Source: Actinomycetota bacterium (lineage in GTDB: Bacteria; Actinomycetota; Actinomycetes; Nanopelagicales; Nanopelagicaceae). From it: DNA of 56,502 nucleotides. The DNA is taken from NCBI GenBank assembly GCA_027728065.1, contig JAQBVO010000009.1:1-56502 (forward strand), given 5' to 3'. The position numbers and the translations under genes were made by a program. Under the pieces are notes generated by a model. That model had not been told where the DNA came from. It was given only the letters and a program-made list of their open reading frames with translations, and ran no database searches. Of this stretch, positions 26,140 through 33,792 are shown in pieces; within the stretch, counting starts at the first letter, position 1, and the number at the start of each line of letters is the position of its first letter.

Positions 26140-29100
26140 GTCTAGATGCCAAGTATTCACCTGAAGAGATCATTGCAAAACTGCAGAAGAGCCAAGTATT
26201 TGGTGCAACGATAACGCCAATCACTACATTTCAATCTGCGATTATTAGTAGCGAGCTTGAACCCTGCCTCGTTATTGCAGGTGCTGGCTCTGGCAAGACG
26301 GAAACGATGAGCAACCGTGTCCTGTACTTAGTTGCCAATGGTTTTGTAACTCCCGATCAAATCTTAGGTCTAACTTTTACGAGAAAGGCCGCAGGAGAGT
26401 TATCGGTACGTGTACGCAAACGTCTGCGACAGTTATCGACGCTACCTGAGTTCAAGCAGATCATATCGAGTGCAACACCAGTGACAACCTATCACTCCTA
26501 TGCCGGCAAACTATTAAGCGAACATGCTATTCGATATGGAATCGATGCCGATGCTGAACCATTAGGAGAGGCAGCGATTTGGCAGATTGCATCCGATGTT
26601 GTACGAAACTGGTCTGATGACTCATATCGCAATCAAAGCGCGGTGAGTACCGTGATTAAAGATTTATTAGGACTTTCTAAATTGATGCTTGAGCATCAAG
26701 TAAAGGCTTGCGATATCGAAGCGATCGGTGATGAAATTCTGCAGGCGCTAGCGCCTTTAGCCGGTGCACGTAACGATGAAGTCCGTGCAGTAGAGCGCGC
26801 AATGCTTCAACGTAACTCGCTCTTGCCGATGGTTGATGCATTTTTACAACGGCGCAAGGCGGCAGGAGAGTTCTCATTCGATGATCAGATGTCACTGGCC
26901 GCCGATATCGCACAAAACTTTAGCGATGTTGGCGTATTAGAGCGCGGTAAATACAAGGTCGTATTACTAGATGAGTATCAAGATACATCCCAATCTCAGG
27001 TACGGATGCTCTCATCGTTATTTGGCAGTTTAGTTGGGCAGAGTGGGCATCCAGTTATGGCCGTAGGAGACCCATCGCAGGCTATTTATACCTGGCGGGG
27101 GGCATCGGCCGGGACGATGGCATCCTTTAGTGAGTATTTTCCTAAGTTAGATTCCCATACAGGATCGGCTCAGTTCACTCTGCCAACAACATTTAGAAAC
27201 GATGTAATGATTTTGGCGGCGGCAAATCGCATAAGCGATGAGATTAAATCAGCCGGTGGGGCCCAAGTTGTGGAGCTACAGGCGCGGAGCGAGGCTGGCA
27301 TAGGTGAGATCGCCTATGGAGTCTTTGAAACAATTGACGGCGAGGCGGCGGCGATAGCCGAGTATGTAAAGAGCAATTGGAGCCCTACCGCCGGTAAAAC
27401 TGCGGCGGTTTTGGTGCGAAAGCGCGCGCAGATTAGCGCCATTGAAAACGCACTATATGCGCACGGGTTACCAGTTGAAGTCATCGGTATCGGCGGGTTG
27501 ATCCATGTACCAGAGGTAGCCGATGTTGTTTCGATGCTCAAGATTATTACCAATCCAGATGCAGGTTCATCTCTTATGCGACATCTAACTGGACCACGGA
27601 TAAATTTAGGCCCACGCGATATTGCAGCCTTAGGAGCTTTTAACCGTGATTGTGCGCGAGCGCTCCATGGCGATTCACAGAGTTTTACCAAGAAGATCGC
27701 TGCCGGCAATCCAGATCAGTTAGAGGCCGATGATCAATTTGCCGGATCGATTATCGATGCATTAGATCAGATCCATAGCGCAAAGAAGAGCGGCTTTAGC
27801 GATATCGGATATCAACGCTTACTGCGCTTTGCCGCCGACCTTAGACGTCTGCGCTCGCGTGCCGGTGGGCAGATTAGCGATCTCATTAGCGAGATCGAAA
27901 ACTATTTAACGTTGGAGAGTGAGATAACGCTGCGCGAAGGATCGCAGACCGGTCGCAGAGATTTGGATCGCTTCTTAGATGAGGCGGCAAAGTTCGAACG
28001 CAGTGGTGGCAGCGTCAGTGCATTTCTGGATTGGCTCGATGTCGCCGCCGATACTGAGGGCGGGCTCAAAGCCGGTGCCCCGCAGGTACGCAGCGATGTC
28101 GTGCAGATTTTGACGGTTCATATGGCCAAGGGCGCTGAGTGGGATCTAGTTGCAGTTCCGGGATTGGCCGAGGGAAGTTTTCCATCAAATAATACGAATG
28201 ATCCAGATAACTGGCTCAAGAATGAGAGACATGTTCCATTTGCCTTACGTGGAGATGCGCGTGAGCTTCCTGAGTTTTCATTACACGGGATCACAAAAAA
28301 CAGCGAGGCTGCAAAGGCGATTAAAGAGTTTGGATCACGGTGTGTTGAAAATATTAAGATGCGAGAGGAGATGCGCCTGGCCTATGTTGCCATTACGCGC
28401 GCTAAATCACATTTAATCTGCACAACCTCGCGTTGGCGTGAAGGTAGCAAACCCGTCGAACCAAGTGAGGTTTTTTATTTAGTTGCAGATATCGCACATA
28501 AACTGGGTGGGTTGTTACTCTGCGATACACCCGCCCCACACGATGGTGCTGAAAATCCAACCCTTGAAAATCCGCTCACCGCTATCTGGCCCTTTGATCC
28601 CTTGGGCGAGCATCGGGCGGCATTTGATGCTGCAATTGAATTAGTAAATAAGAGCCCGGCGCATCCATTAGCCGAAATCAGCGATACCGAGATCACTTCC
28701 TGGATTAACGACGCTCAGGCTTTAATCAGCGAGCAAAAACAACGTGCTAATCCTTTAATTCACGTTGCACTGCCACCGCGGCTTTCAACCTCAACGCTGG
28801 TTGCTCTGCATGCAGATCCAAAGGAGCTTGCATTAAATATTCGCCGTCCAATGCCACGCGGACAGGATCAATATTCGCGCCGTGGAACGGCTTTCCACTT
28901 ATGGGTCGAGCGCCAGTTCACCGATGCCGATACTTTATTTGGCGATGAGTATTTAGATTACTTAGATCCTCTCGATGAGGATTCGAAGTTAGAGGATTTA
29001 AAGAGAGCCTGGCTCTCTAGTGAATTTGCCGCCCGCACACCGGTTCGCGTTGAAGTACCCTTTGAAACAACTATCGCAGGCGTATTAATCCGCGGCCGTA

Positions 29101-29354
29101 TCGATGCCGTTTATGCAACTTCTACAGGCTTTGAGGTCGTGGATTGGAAGACGGGATCTTCACGCTTGGGTGAATCATCGGCAGTGCAGTTAGCGATGTA
29201 TCGCTTAGCGTGGGCAAAGTTATCGGGAGTCGATATCTCAACGGTGAGTGCGGCTTTCCACCATGTACCGAACTCAGTAAGCGATCGCCCAGCTGATTTA
29301 CTGGATGAGGCGGCCTTGATCGCCCTTGTTCAAAGTATTGATAAGCAAGATTAG
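26136..29354 (+). CDS. adnB: AdnB, helicase-nuclease subunit of AdnAB
   Basis: The 1072-residue partner of AdnA has Walker A VIAGAGSGKTETM (about 45-57), GLTFTRKAAGEL (motif Ia), LLDEYQDTSQSQ (motif II), VGDPSQAIYTWRGA (motif III), TVHMAKGAEWDLVAVPGLAEG (motif V) and LAYVAITRAKSHL (motif VI). The C-terminal RecB-like nuclease shows RIDAVYA, VVDWKTG and VQLAMYRLAWAK. In mycobacteria AdnB supplies most motor activity. The start overlaps adnA by ATGA. Its stop overlaps by 4 bases the stop of an EEP-family gene on the opposite strand. Confidence 0.94.
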   Translation: MSLDAKYSPEEIIAKLQKSQVFGATITPITTFQSAIISSELEPCLVIAGAGSGKTETMSNRVLYLVANGFVTPDQILGLTFTRKAAGELSVRVRKRLRQLSTLPEFKQIISSATPVTTYHSYAGKLLSEHAIRYGIDADAEPLGEAAIWQIASDVVRNWSDDSYRNQSAVSTVIKDLLGLSKLMLEHQVKACDIEAIGDEILQALAPLAGARNDEVRAVERAMLQRNSLLPMVDAFLQRRKAAGEFSFDDQMSLAADIAQNFSDVGVLERGKYKVVLLDEYQDTSQSQVRMLSSLFGSLVGQSGHPVMAVGDPSQAIYTWRGASAGTMASFSEYFPKLDSHTGSAQFTLPTTFRNDVMILAAANRISDEIKSAGGAQVVELQARSEAGIGEIAYGVFETIDGEAAAIAEYVKSNWSPTAGKTAAVLVRKRAQISAIENALYAHGLPVEVIGIGGLIHVPEVADVVSMLKIITNPDAGSSLMRHLTGPRINLGPRDIAALGAFNRDCARALHGDSQSFTKKIAAGNPDQLEADDQFAGSIIDALDQIHSAKKSGFSDIGYQRLLRFAADLRRLRSRAGGQISDLISEIENYLTLESEITLREGSQTGRRDLDRFLDEAAKFERSGGSVSAFLDWLDVAADTEGGLKAGAPQVRSDVVQILTVHMAKGAEWDLVAVPGLAEGSFPSNNTNDPDNWLKNERHVPFALRGDARELPEFSLHGITKNSEAAKAIKEFGSRCVENIKMREEMRLAYVAITRAKSHLICTTSRWREGSKPVEPSEVFYLVADIAHKLGGLLLCDTPAPHDGAENPTLENPLTAIWPFDPLGEHRAAFDAAIELVNKSPAHPLAEISDTEITSWINDAQALISEQKQRANPLIHVALPPRLSTSTLVALHADPKELALNIRRPMPRGQDQYSRRGTAFHLWVERQFTDADTLFGDEYLDYLDPLDEDSKLEDLKRAWLSSEFAARTPVRVEVPFETTIAGVLIRGRIDAVYATSTGFEVVDWKTGSSRLGESSAVQLAMYRLAWAKLSGVDISTVSAAFHHVPNSVSDRPADLLDEAALIALVQSIDKQD

Positions 29355-30160
29355 TTAACGTCGATATCGATCTGCAACGGCAAGTGATCGCTAATACCTG
29401 CATGCGGAAAGACGATGTTTCTGACATCTTTAGCGCTCAAGCCTTGCGATAGGAAGTAATCGATCTGCACATTTGGATACCAGCTAGGAAATGTGCGCAA
29501 CGCTGTAAGGGATCTCCAGGTAAAGCCCCGTGCAAAGATAGCAAAGGGGATATTGAGATCTCCCATGATAAGAATCTTGGATTTATCGCTCACGCCTAAG
29601 GTTTTGGACCAGCGTTTGATTTTAATTAGTTGTGCAAAGTTAAAGAATGGAACGAAGGACAAGTGGGTATTAATTACTAGCCAACCATTATCCAAATGTG
29701 CAGCAAGAGCGCTGCGTGGATGATCGCGCACATAAAAGCTTTTCATCTTTCCATCAACGGGAAATGCCATAAGAACCCCGATAGGTGATCTTCTTAAATC
29801 CAAACGATGCCATGAGAGAACTGGGATCTTTGATGCGATTCCGATTCCATAAGCAGGTGGTGCAACCTTACTATTCTCTGTAATTAACTTCTCATCGCTA
29901 ACGGTGGGATTGCGCCAATCATCATCGGGTGAACCCATAAGTGAGGGTGCAAATGCCCAGTGCGCAGCGCCCATCATCGCTGCGATATTTCCAACCTGAT
30001 TGTGAGTTCCAGAGCGCGCTAAAAAGTAATCGATCTCCTGAAGGCCAATCAGATCACTTTGTAGCCGAGCGATTTGCGCGCGCAATAGTGCGCCGTTATC
30101 GGCCGCTTTATCTGGTGGTATCGCTTCTGCGTGCAGCAGATTCCATGATGTTATGCGCAT
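29351..30160 (-). CDS. Endonuclease/exonuclease/phosphatase (EEP) family protein
   Basis: The 269-residue protein has the EEP fold motifs: MRITSWNLLH, DLIGLQEIDY (metal-binding Glu), WLVINTHLSFV, LIMGDLNIPF (catalytic Asp-x-Asn) and GISDHLPLQIDI (catalytic Asp-His). There is no signal peptide, so it is cytoplasmic. Family members cut DNA, RNA or phosphodiesters; the substrate is not predictable here. A TAGCAT box (30167-30172) lies 6 bases before ATG 30160, so it is likely leaderless and divergent from nudC. Location among repair genes fits a nucleic-acid role but does not prove it. Confidence 0.9.
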   Translation of the reverse strand: MRITSWNLLHAEAIPPDKAADNGALLRAQIARLQSDLIGLQEIDYFLARSGTHNQVGNIAAMMGAAHWAFAPSLMGSPDDDWRNPTVSDEKLITENSKVAPPAYGIGIASKIPVLSWHRLDLRRSPIGVLMAFPVDGKMKSFYVRDHPRSALAAHLDNGWLVINTHLSFVPFFNFAQLIKIKRWSKTLGVSDKSKILIMGDLNIPFAIFARGFTWRSLTALRTFPSWYPNVQIDYFLSQGLSAKDVRNIVFPHAGISDHLPLQIDIDVN

Positions 30161-30189
30161 GGGGCGATGCTAGTAGTCTGGCTCCTTAC

Positions 30190-31140
30190 ATGAGCGCACG
30201 AAACCAATCACTCTCACCCATCGATCGCGCCAGCGATATACGCACCGATGCGGCGAAGTTGGCCCTGCTCTGGCGATCGGCCAAGATTTTGCCCGTTATA
30301 GAGGGTCGCATTGGTGCACACGATGGCGCGCTGCGCTTTTTAAACGCCGACAACGTTGAGTCCCTATCGGCCTCATTTGAATCGGGCGAGCGATATTTTT
30401 TAGGACTGGCTCGCGATGGCGCTGTGGCATATTTTGCATGGCGTACATCCTGGATTAATGAGCCAGCAGATGAAGTCCTTAAGTTTGAGGGCTTTAGGAC
30501 TCTGCGCGAAGTAGGTGGAGATTTAGATGAAGTTGATATGACTCTGGCTGTGCATGCCGTTGGATTATGTAACTGGCATGCAACACATCCTCGCTGTTCT
30601 CGCTGTGGAGCCGAAACAGTTAGTGATTTAGGTGGCAGCGTACGGGTATGTGTTCTCGATTCATCCCAGCATCATCCACGCACCGATCCCGCCGTGATTG
30701 TTTTAGTAAAAGATGTCGCCGATCGAATCCTGCTTGGACATCAAAGCATCTGGCCCAATAAACGTTTTTCAACTTTTGCAGGCTTTGTAGAGCCCGGTGA
30801 ATCATTTGAAGAGTGTGTCTCACGCGAAGTATTTGAGGAGGCCGGTGTCTACTGTAACGATATTGATTATTTAGCATCCCAGGCCTGGCCATTTCCAGCA
30901 TCGATCATGATTGCATTCCAAGCCATTACCGATCACCCAGATACGGCCAAGGCCGATGGCGTAGAGATAACCCAGATTCAATGGTTTAGTCGCGATGAGA
31001 TGAAAACTGCGATCGCGAAGGGGGATTTACTACTGCCTCCAACGATTTCAGTTGCACGCAAAATGATTACAACTTGGTACACCGCGAAATCCGGATACCT
31101 GGCCGATGATTTAATCGGCGGAGAGAGTTGGAGACCGTGA
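30190..31140 (+). CDS. nudC: NAD(+) diphosphatase / NAD-capped RNA decapping hydrolase NudC
   Basis: The 316-residue protein has an N-terminal NudC domain, a zinc ribbon (CSRCGAETVSDLGG), a Nudix box GFVEPGESFEECVSREVFEEAGV and the family marker SQAWPFPASIMIAF downstream. NudC splits NADH or removes NAD caps from RNA 5' ends. ATG 30190 (MSARNQSLSPIDR) fits family length; the frame continues upstream only through the divergent gene. A TAGTCT box (30174-30179) lies 10 bases before the ATG. It precedes uvrD2, the same order as in mycobacteria. Confidence 0.94.
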   Translation: MSARNQSLSPIDRASDIRTDAAKLALLWRSAKILPVIEGRIGAHDGALRFLNADNVESLSASFESGERYFLGLARDGAVAYFAWRTSWINEPADEVLKFEGFRTLREVGGDLDEVDMTLAVHAVGLCNWHATHPRCSRCGAETVSDLGGSVRVCVLDSSQHHPRTDPAVIVLVKDVADRILLGHQSIWPNKRFSTFAGFVEPGESFEECVSREVFEEAGVYCNDIDYLASQAWPFPASIMIAFQAITDHPDTAKADGVEITQIQWFSRDEMKTAIAKGDLLLPPTISVARKMITTWYTAKSGYLADDLIGGESWRP

Positions 31141-31152
31141 TCAGCAACTCTC
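31123..31152 (+). repeat. Inverted repeat at the nudC stop
   Basis: Arms GAGAGTTG (31123-31130) and CAACTCTC (31145-31152) are perfectly complementary and span the nudC stop codon, with a 14-base loop. There is no T-run directly after it, so a weak terminator or RNA-stability hairpin is possible. Part of the left arm also belongs to a 14-base direct repeat at 31127-31140 and 31187-31200. Confidence 0.5.
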
Positions 31153-31198
31153 CGCTTTCTTATTTGATCCGCATCGAGCCCACCGGAGGTTGGAGACC

Positions 31199-32875
31199 GT
31201 GAGCAACGATCTTCGCGCCGAGGAGATTCTTCAAGCCCTCGATAACGAACAGCGCGCAGTTGCAGTTGCAACTCGCGGCCCAGTCTGTGTAATTGCAGGG
31301 GCGGGGACAGGTAAAACCCGAGCAATTACACATCGCATCGCATATGCCGCAGCTATTGGAGTAATGGATCCACATAAGACATTAGCGTTGACTTTTACTG
31401 CGCGTGCGGCCGGAGAGATGCGCATGCGCCTTCGCTCATTAGGCGTACCTGCCGTAGCCGCCCGGACGATTCACGCCGGAGCGCTCAAACAACTTACCTA
31501 TTTTTGGCCGCAGGTCTTTGGTGGGCGCACTCCAGATTTGATTACAACTAAGACGGGTTTTGTAACCGAGGCGATTAAGCGCGCAGAGTTAACGGGCGAA
31601 CTAGCCCTTAGCTCGCGGGATCTAATGCGCGATATCGCATCGGAGATCGAATGGGCCAAGGTTTCACAGGTTGCACCATCGGATTACTTATCCGAGATCG
31701 GCAAACGTGCAACCAAGCCACGTATTAACGCCGAACAAATCGCTAAGGTCTACACGGCCTATGAATCGGTCAAGCAACAAGAGCGCGCAATGGATTTTGA
31801 AGATGTGCTACTACTGACAACGGCGATGATCGAACAAGAGCGTGAAGTGCGTGAGCGCGTTCAAGATCAATATCGTTTCTTTACTATCGATGAATATCAG
31901 GATATTTCACCTCTGCAACAACGGCTGATTAATGCATGGCTGGGCTCTCGTCAAGAGATCTGCGTTGTTGGCGATCCAGCCCAGACTATTTACTCTTTTG
32001 CCGGTGCCACACCGGTTTTTCTAAACTCATTTTCACGTCGTTTTCCAGATGCTGAAGTTATTCGTTTGACTACTGGCTATCGATCGACACCTGAAATCAT
32101 TTTCATGGCAAATACTGTTCTGCGCAGATCACAGATGGGGCAAGAGTTAGTGGCTGCCAATAATCATGGTGATAAGCCATCGGTCGATGCCTTTAAAGAT
32201 GAGGGCGCTGAAATCGCTGGCATCGTTGATTGGATTAAGCAGTTACTTACACAGGGTATGCAGGCTCAAGAGATCGCTGTATTGGCGCGAACCAATAACC
32301 AACTCAACGTCCTTGAGCGCGCAATGAATGAGGCGAAGTTGCCCTACCAAGTTCGAAACAGCGAGCGCTTCTTTGATCGCCCCGATGTACGAGAGTTCTT
32401 AAAGTTAGTGCGCAACGCCTCGGTTATTCCAACTCAAGGAGTCTCGTGGCTAGATGAGCTTCGCACATTGGCACAACCCTTTTTGACAGGAGAGCACATC
32501 GATGGAATCGCTGCTCTACTGCATTTGGCGCGCGAACTAGATGGCGATAATGGATTTACACCAAAGAATCTGCGCACATATTTACGTGAGCTAGAGGATC
32601 GAGTTGCGCAAAATAATCCACCGACAATGCCGGTAACAACCCTTGCTACTTTGCATGCAGCAAAGGGGCTTGAATGGGAGCGAGTATTTTTAATGGGTGT
32701 GAGCCAGGGCCTATTACCCCTTGAAAACTCATCAACTAACAGTGATGAGGCATCGATCGATGAAGAGCGGCGCCTGTTTTATGTTGGAATCACCCGTGCC
32801 AAGGTGGATCTACATCTGAGCTATCGCGGTAAGCCCTCACGCTTTCTTATTGAGTCGGGCCTAGTCAGCGCCTAA
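31199..32875 (+). CDS. uvrD2: UvrD2-type superfamily 1 DNA helicase, short form
   Basis: The 558-residue SF1A helicase has Walker A VIAGAGTGKTRA, motif Ia ALTFTARAAGEM, motif II FTIDEYQDISPLQ, motif III VVGDPAQTIYSFAGA, motif IV RLTTGYRST, motif V TLHAAKGLEWERVFLMG and motif VI RLFYVGITRAKVDL. Mycobacterial UvrD2, the closest by context, is about 700 residues with a C-terminal HRDC domain; this protein stops at GKPSRFLIESGLVSA, right after the motor. GTG 31199 follows GGAGG. Its neighbours nudC, adnAB and WhiB7 match the mycobacterial neighbourhood, which supports the name. Confidence 0.85.
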   Translation: MSNDLRAEEILQALDNEQRAVAVATRGPVCVIAGAGTGKTRAITHRIAYAAAIGVMDPHKTLALTFTARAAGEMRMRLRSLGVPAVAARTIHAGALKQLTYFWPQVFGGRTPDLITTKTGFVTEAIKRAELTGELALSSRDLMRDIASEIEWAKVSQVAPSDYLSEIGKRATKPRINAEQIAKVYTAYESVKQQERAMDFEDVLLLTTAMIEQEREVRERVQDQYRFFTIDEYQDISPLQQRLINAWLGSRQEICVVGDPAQTIYSFAGATPVFLNSFSRRFPDAEVIRLTTGYRSTPEIIFMANTVLRRSQMGQELVAANNHGDKPSVDAFKDEGAEIAGIVDWIKQLLTQGMQAQEIAVLARTNNQLNVLERAMNEAKLPYQVRNSERFFDRPDVREFLKLVRNASVIPTQGVSWLDELRTLAQPFLTGEHIDGIAALLHLARELDGDNGFTPKNLRTYLRELEDRVAQNNPPTMPVTTLATLHAAKGLEWERVFLMGVSQGLLPLENSSTNSDEASIDEERRLFYVGITRAKVDLHLSYRGKPSRFLIESGLVSA

Positions 32876-32907
32876 TTTGCAAGGCAAAAGCCCCTGTTGA
32901 CGCTCAG

Positions 32908-32948
32908 ATTTAATTAACTTGCACAAGCCTGTACCCATGCTTTACCCT
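32908..32948 (+). promoter_or_regulatory. Candidate WhiB7-autoregulated promoter
   Basis: A ten-base A/T-only block, ATTTAATTAA (32908-32917), lies one base before a -35 box TTGCAC (32919-32924), followed after 18 bases by -10 box TACCCT (32943-32948). WhiB7 is known to bind AT-rich DNA just upstream of the -35 element together with the housekeeping sigma factor, and to activate its own gene. The predicted transcript would begin near 32955, giving a leader of about 350 bases before whiB7. Confidence 0.5.
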
Positions 32949-33002
32949 TTAGCTTCCTACATTTGTTGGCCAAATGAGGATGAGTCGAAGGGAAGAGCGA
33001 AG

Positions 33003-33161
33003 ATGTTAAATCCATCATTCGTATCAGCAAAGGCATCGCCTTCTGTGCTGATCTCTCCTGCTCACACAACCAATAAGCGCGTATTTTGGCATAGCGCAAA
33101 GCCTGCATTCTACGCAGCGTTTTATGCCGGATACGAGGCAATTGGTGGTTCTACTCGATAA
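33003..33161 (+). CDS. Leader ORF upstream of whiB7 (52 codons)
   Basis: ATG 33003, preceded by AAGGGAAGAG, opens a 52-codon frame beginning MLNPSFVSAKASPSVLIS and ending AGYEAIGGSTR at TAA 33161. It is rich in Ala, Ser and aromatic residues and resembles nothing I recognise. It occupies the middle of the whiB7 leader, and codons 43-46 (33129-33139) form one arm of a possible antiterminator. I read it as a regulatory leader peptide. A stand-alone small protein gene with its own terminator is the alternative. Confidence 0.6.
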   Translation: MLNPSFVSAKASPSVLISPAHTTNKRVFWHSAKPAFYAAFYAGYEAIGGSTR

Positions 33162-33220
33162 TAGTCGATTTAGAACAGAAGCCAAGGGCCTCGAATCCAC
33201 AAAGGATTCGGGCCCTTTTT
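33129..33220 (+). promoter_or_regulatory. whiB7: Terminator/antiterminator switch in the whiB7 leader
   Basis: A strong intrinsic terminator spans 33184-33220: arm AAGGGCCTCGAATCC (33184-33198), loop ACAAA, arm GGATTCGGGCCCTT (33204-33217), one bulged base (T33191), then a T-run. The segment GGATACGAGGC (33129-33139), inside the leader ORF, can instead pair with GCCTCGAATCC (33188-33198) at 10 of 11 positions. The two pairings share the same strand and exclude each other. A ribosome moving normally through the leader ORF would mask 33129-33139 and allow termination; a stalled one would free it and permit readthrough. Confidence 0.65.
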
Positions 33221-33305
33221 CATTACCCGAATACAACTAACTACTACATAGGAACAACCGGAGCACTACCAACGAGAGAGACAAGAGAGAGAAGAGGTGA
33301 GGACG

Positions 33306-33731
33306 ATGAGCGTTCTCTTCAGCGAACTACTGGTACCAGGCTGGGCAGATGAGAAGATCGGTTTGGATGCCGTCACAGGCACCTATAGCGATGGCTCCTC
33401 ATTTAATCTGCCATGCCACACTGCAGATCCTGAGATGTACTTCTCCGAAGATGAGTTAGCCGTTGCCGAGGCTAAGTCGCTCTGCGGTGGATGTCCTGTG
33501 CGCGCACAGTGTTTAGAGGGCGCGCTATCTCGTAAGGAGCCAGCGGGTGTATGGGGCGGCGAACTCTTTGAAGAGGGTCGCATCATTGCCAAGAAGAGAA
33601 AGGCTGGTCGACCAACTGCGACTGAAATCGCAGCTCGCACATCCAGCTCGCCAATTCAAAACATGCCGATGCCACTAGAGGTTCTTTCTCCAACTTCTAG
33701 CCCATCAGAGCGTGAAGAGAGTGCGGCTTAG
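33306..33731 (+). CDS. whiB7: WhiB7-type iron-sulfur transcription factor
   Basis: The 141-residue protein has the four WhiB cysteines (C37 in LPCH, C60 and C63 in LCGGC, C69), the turn GVWGGELFEEG and a KKRKAGRPT AT-hook-like segment. The wording around them (LPCHTADPEMYF, EPAGVWGGELF, then I-I-A-K-K-R) is closest to WhiB7, the activator of intrinsic antibiotic resistance, and uvrD2 is its upstream neighbour as in mycobacteria. It has about 40 extra, Ser/Pro-rich residues after the AT-hook that WhiB7 normally lacks. AGGTGAGG precedes ATG 33306; GTG 33297 is an alternative. Expression probably depends on the leader switch upstream. Confidence 0.82.
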   Translation: MSVLFSELLVPGWADEKIGLDAVTGTYSDGSSFNLPCHTADPEMYFSEDELAVAEAKSLCGGCPVRAQCLEGALSRKEPAGVWGGELFEEGRIIAKKRKAGRPTATEIAARTSSSPIQNMPMPLEVLSPTSSPSEREESAA

Positions 33732-33792
33732 ACTTTTACTTGCGCGATGAAGTATTGAGTTGATCTATTCAAATTGCGATGTGGGCTGGGAT

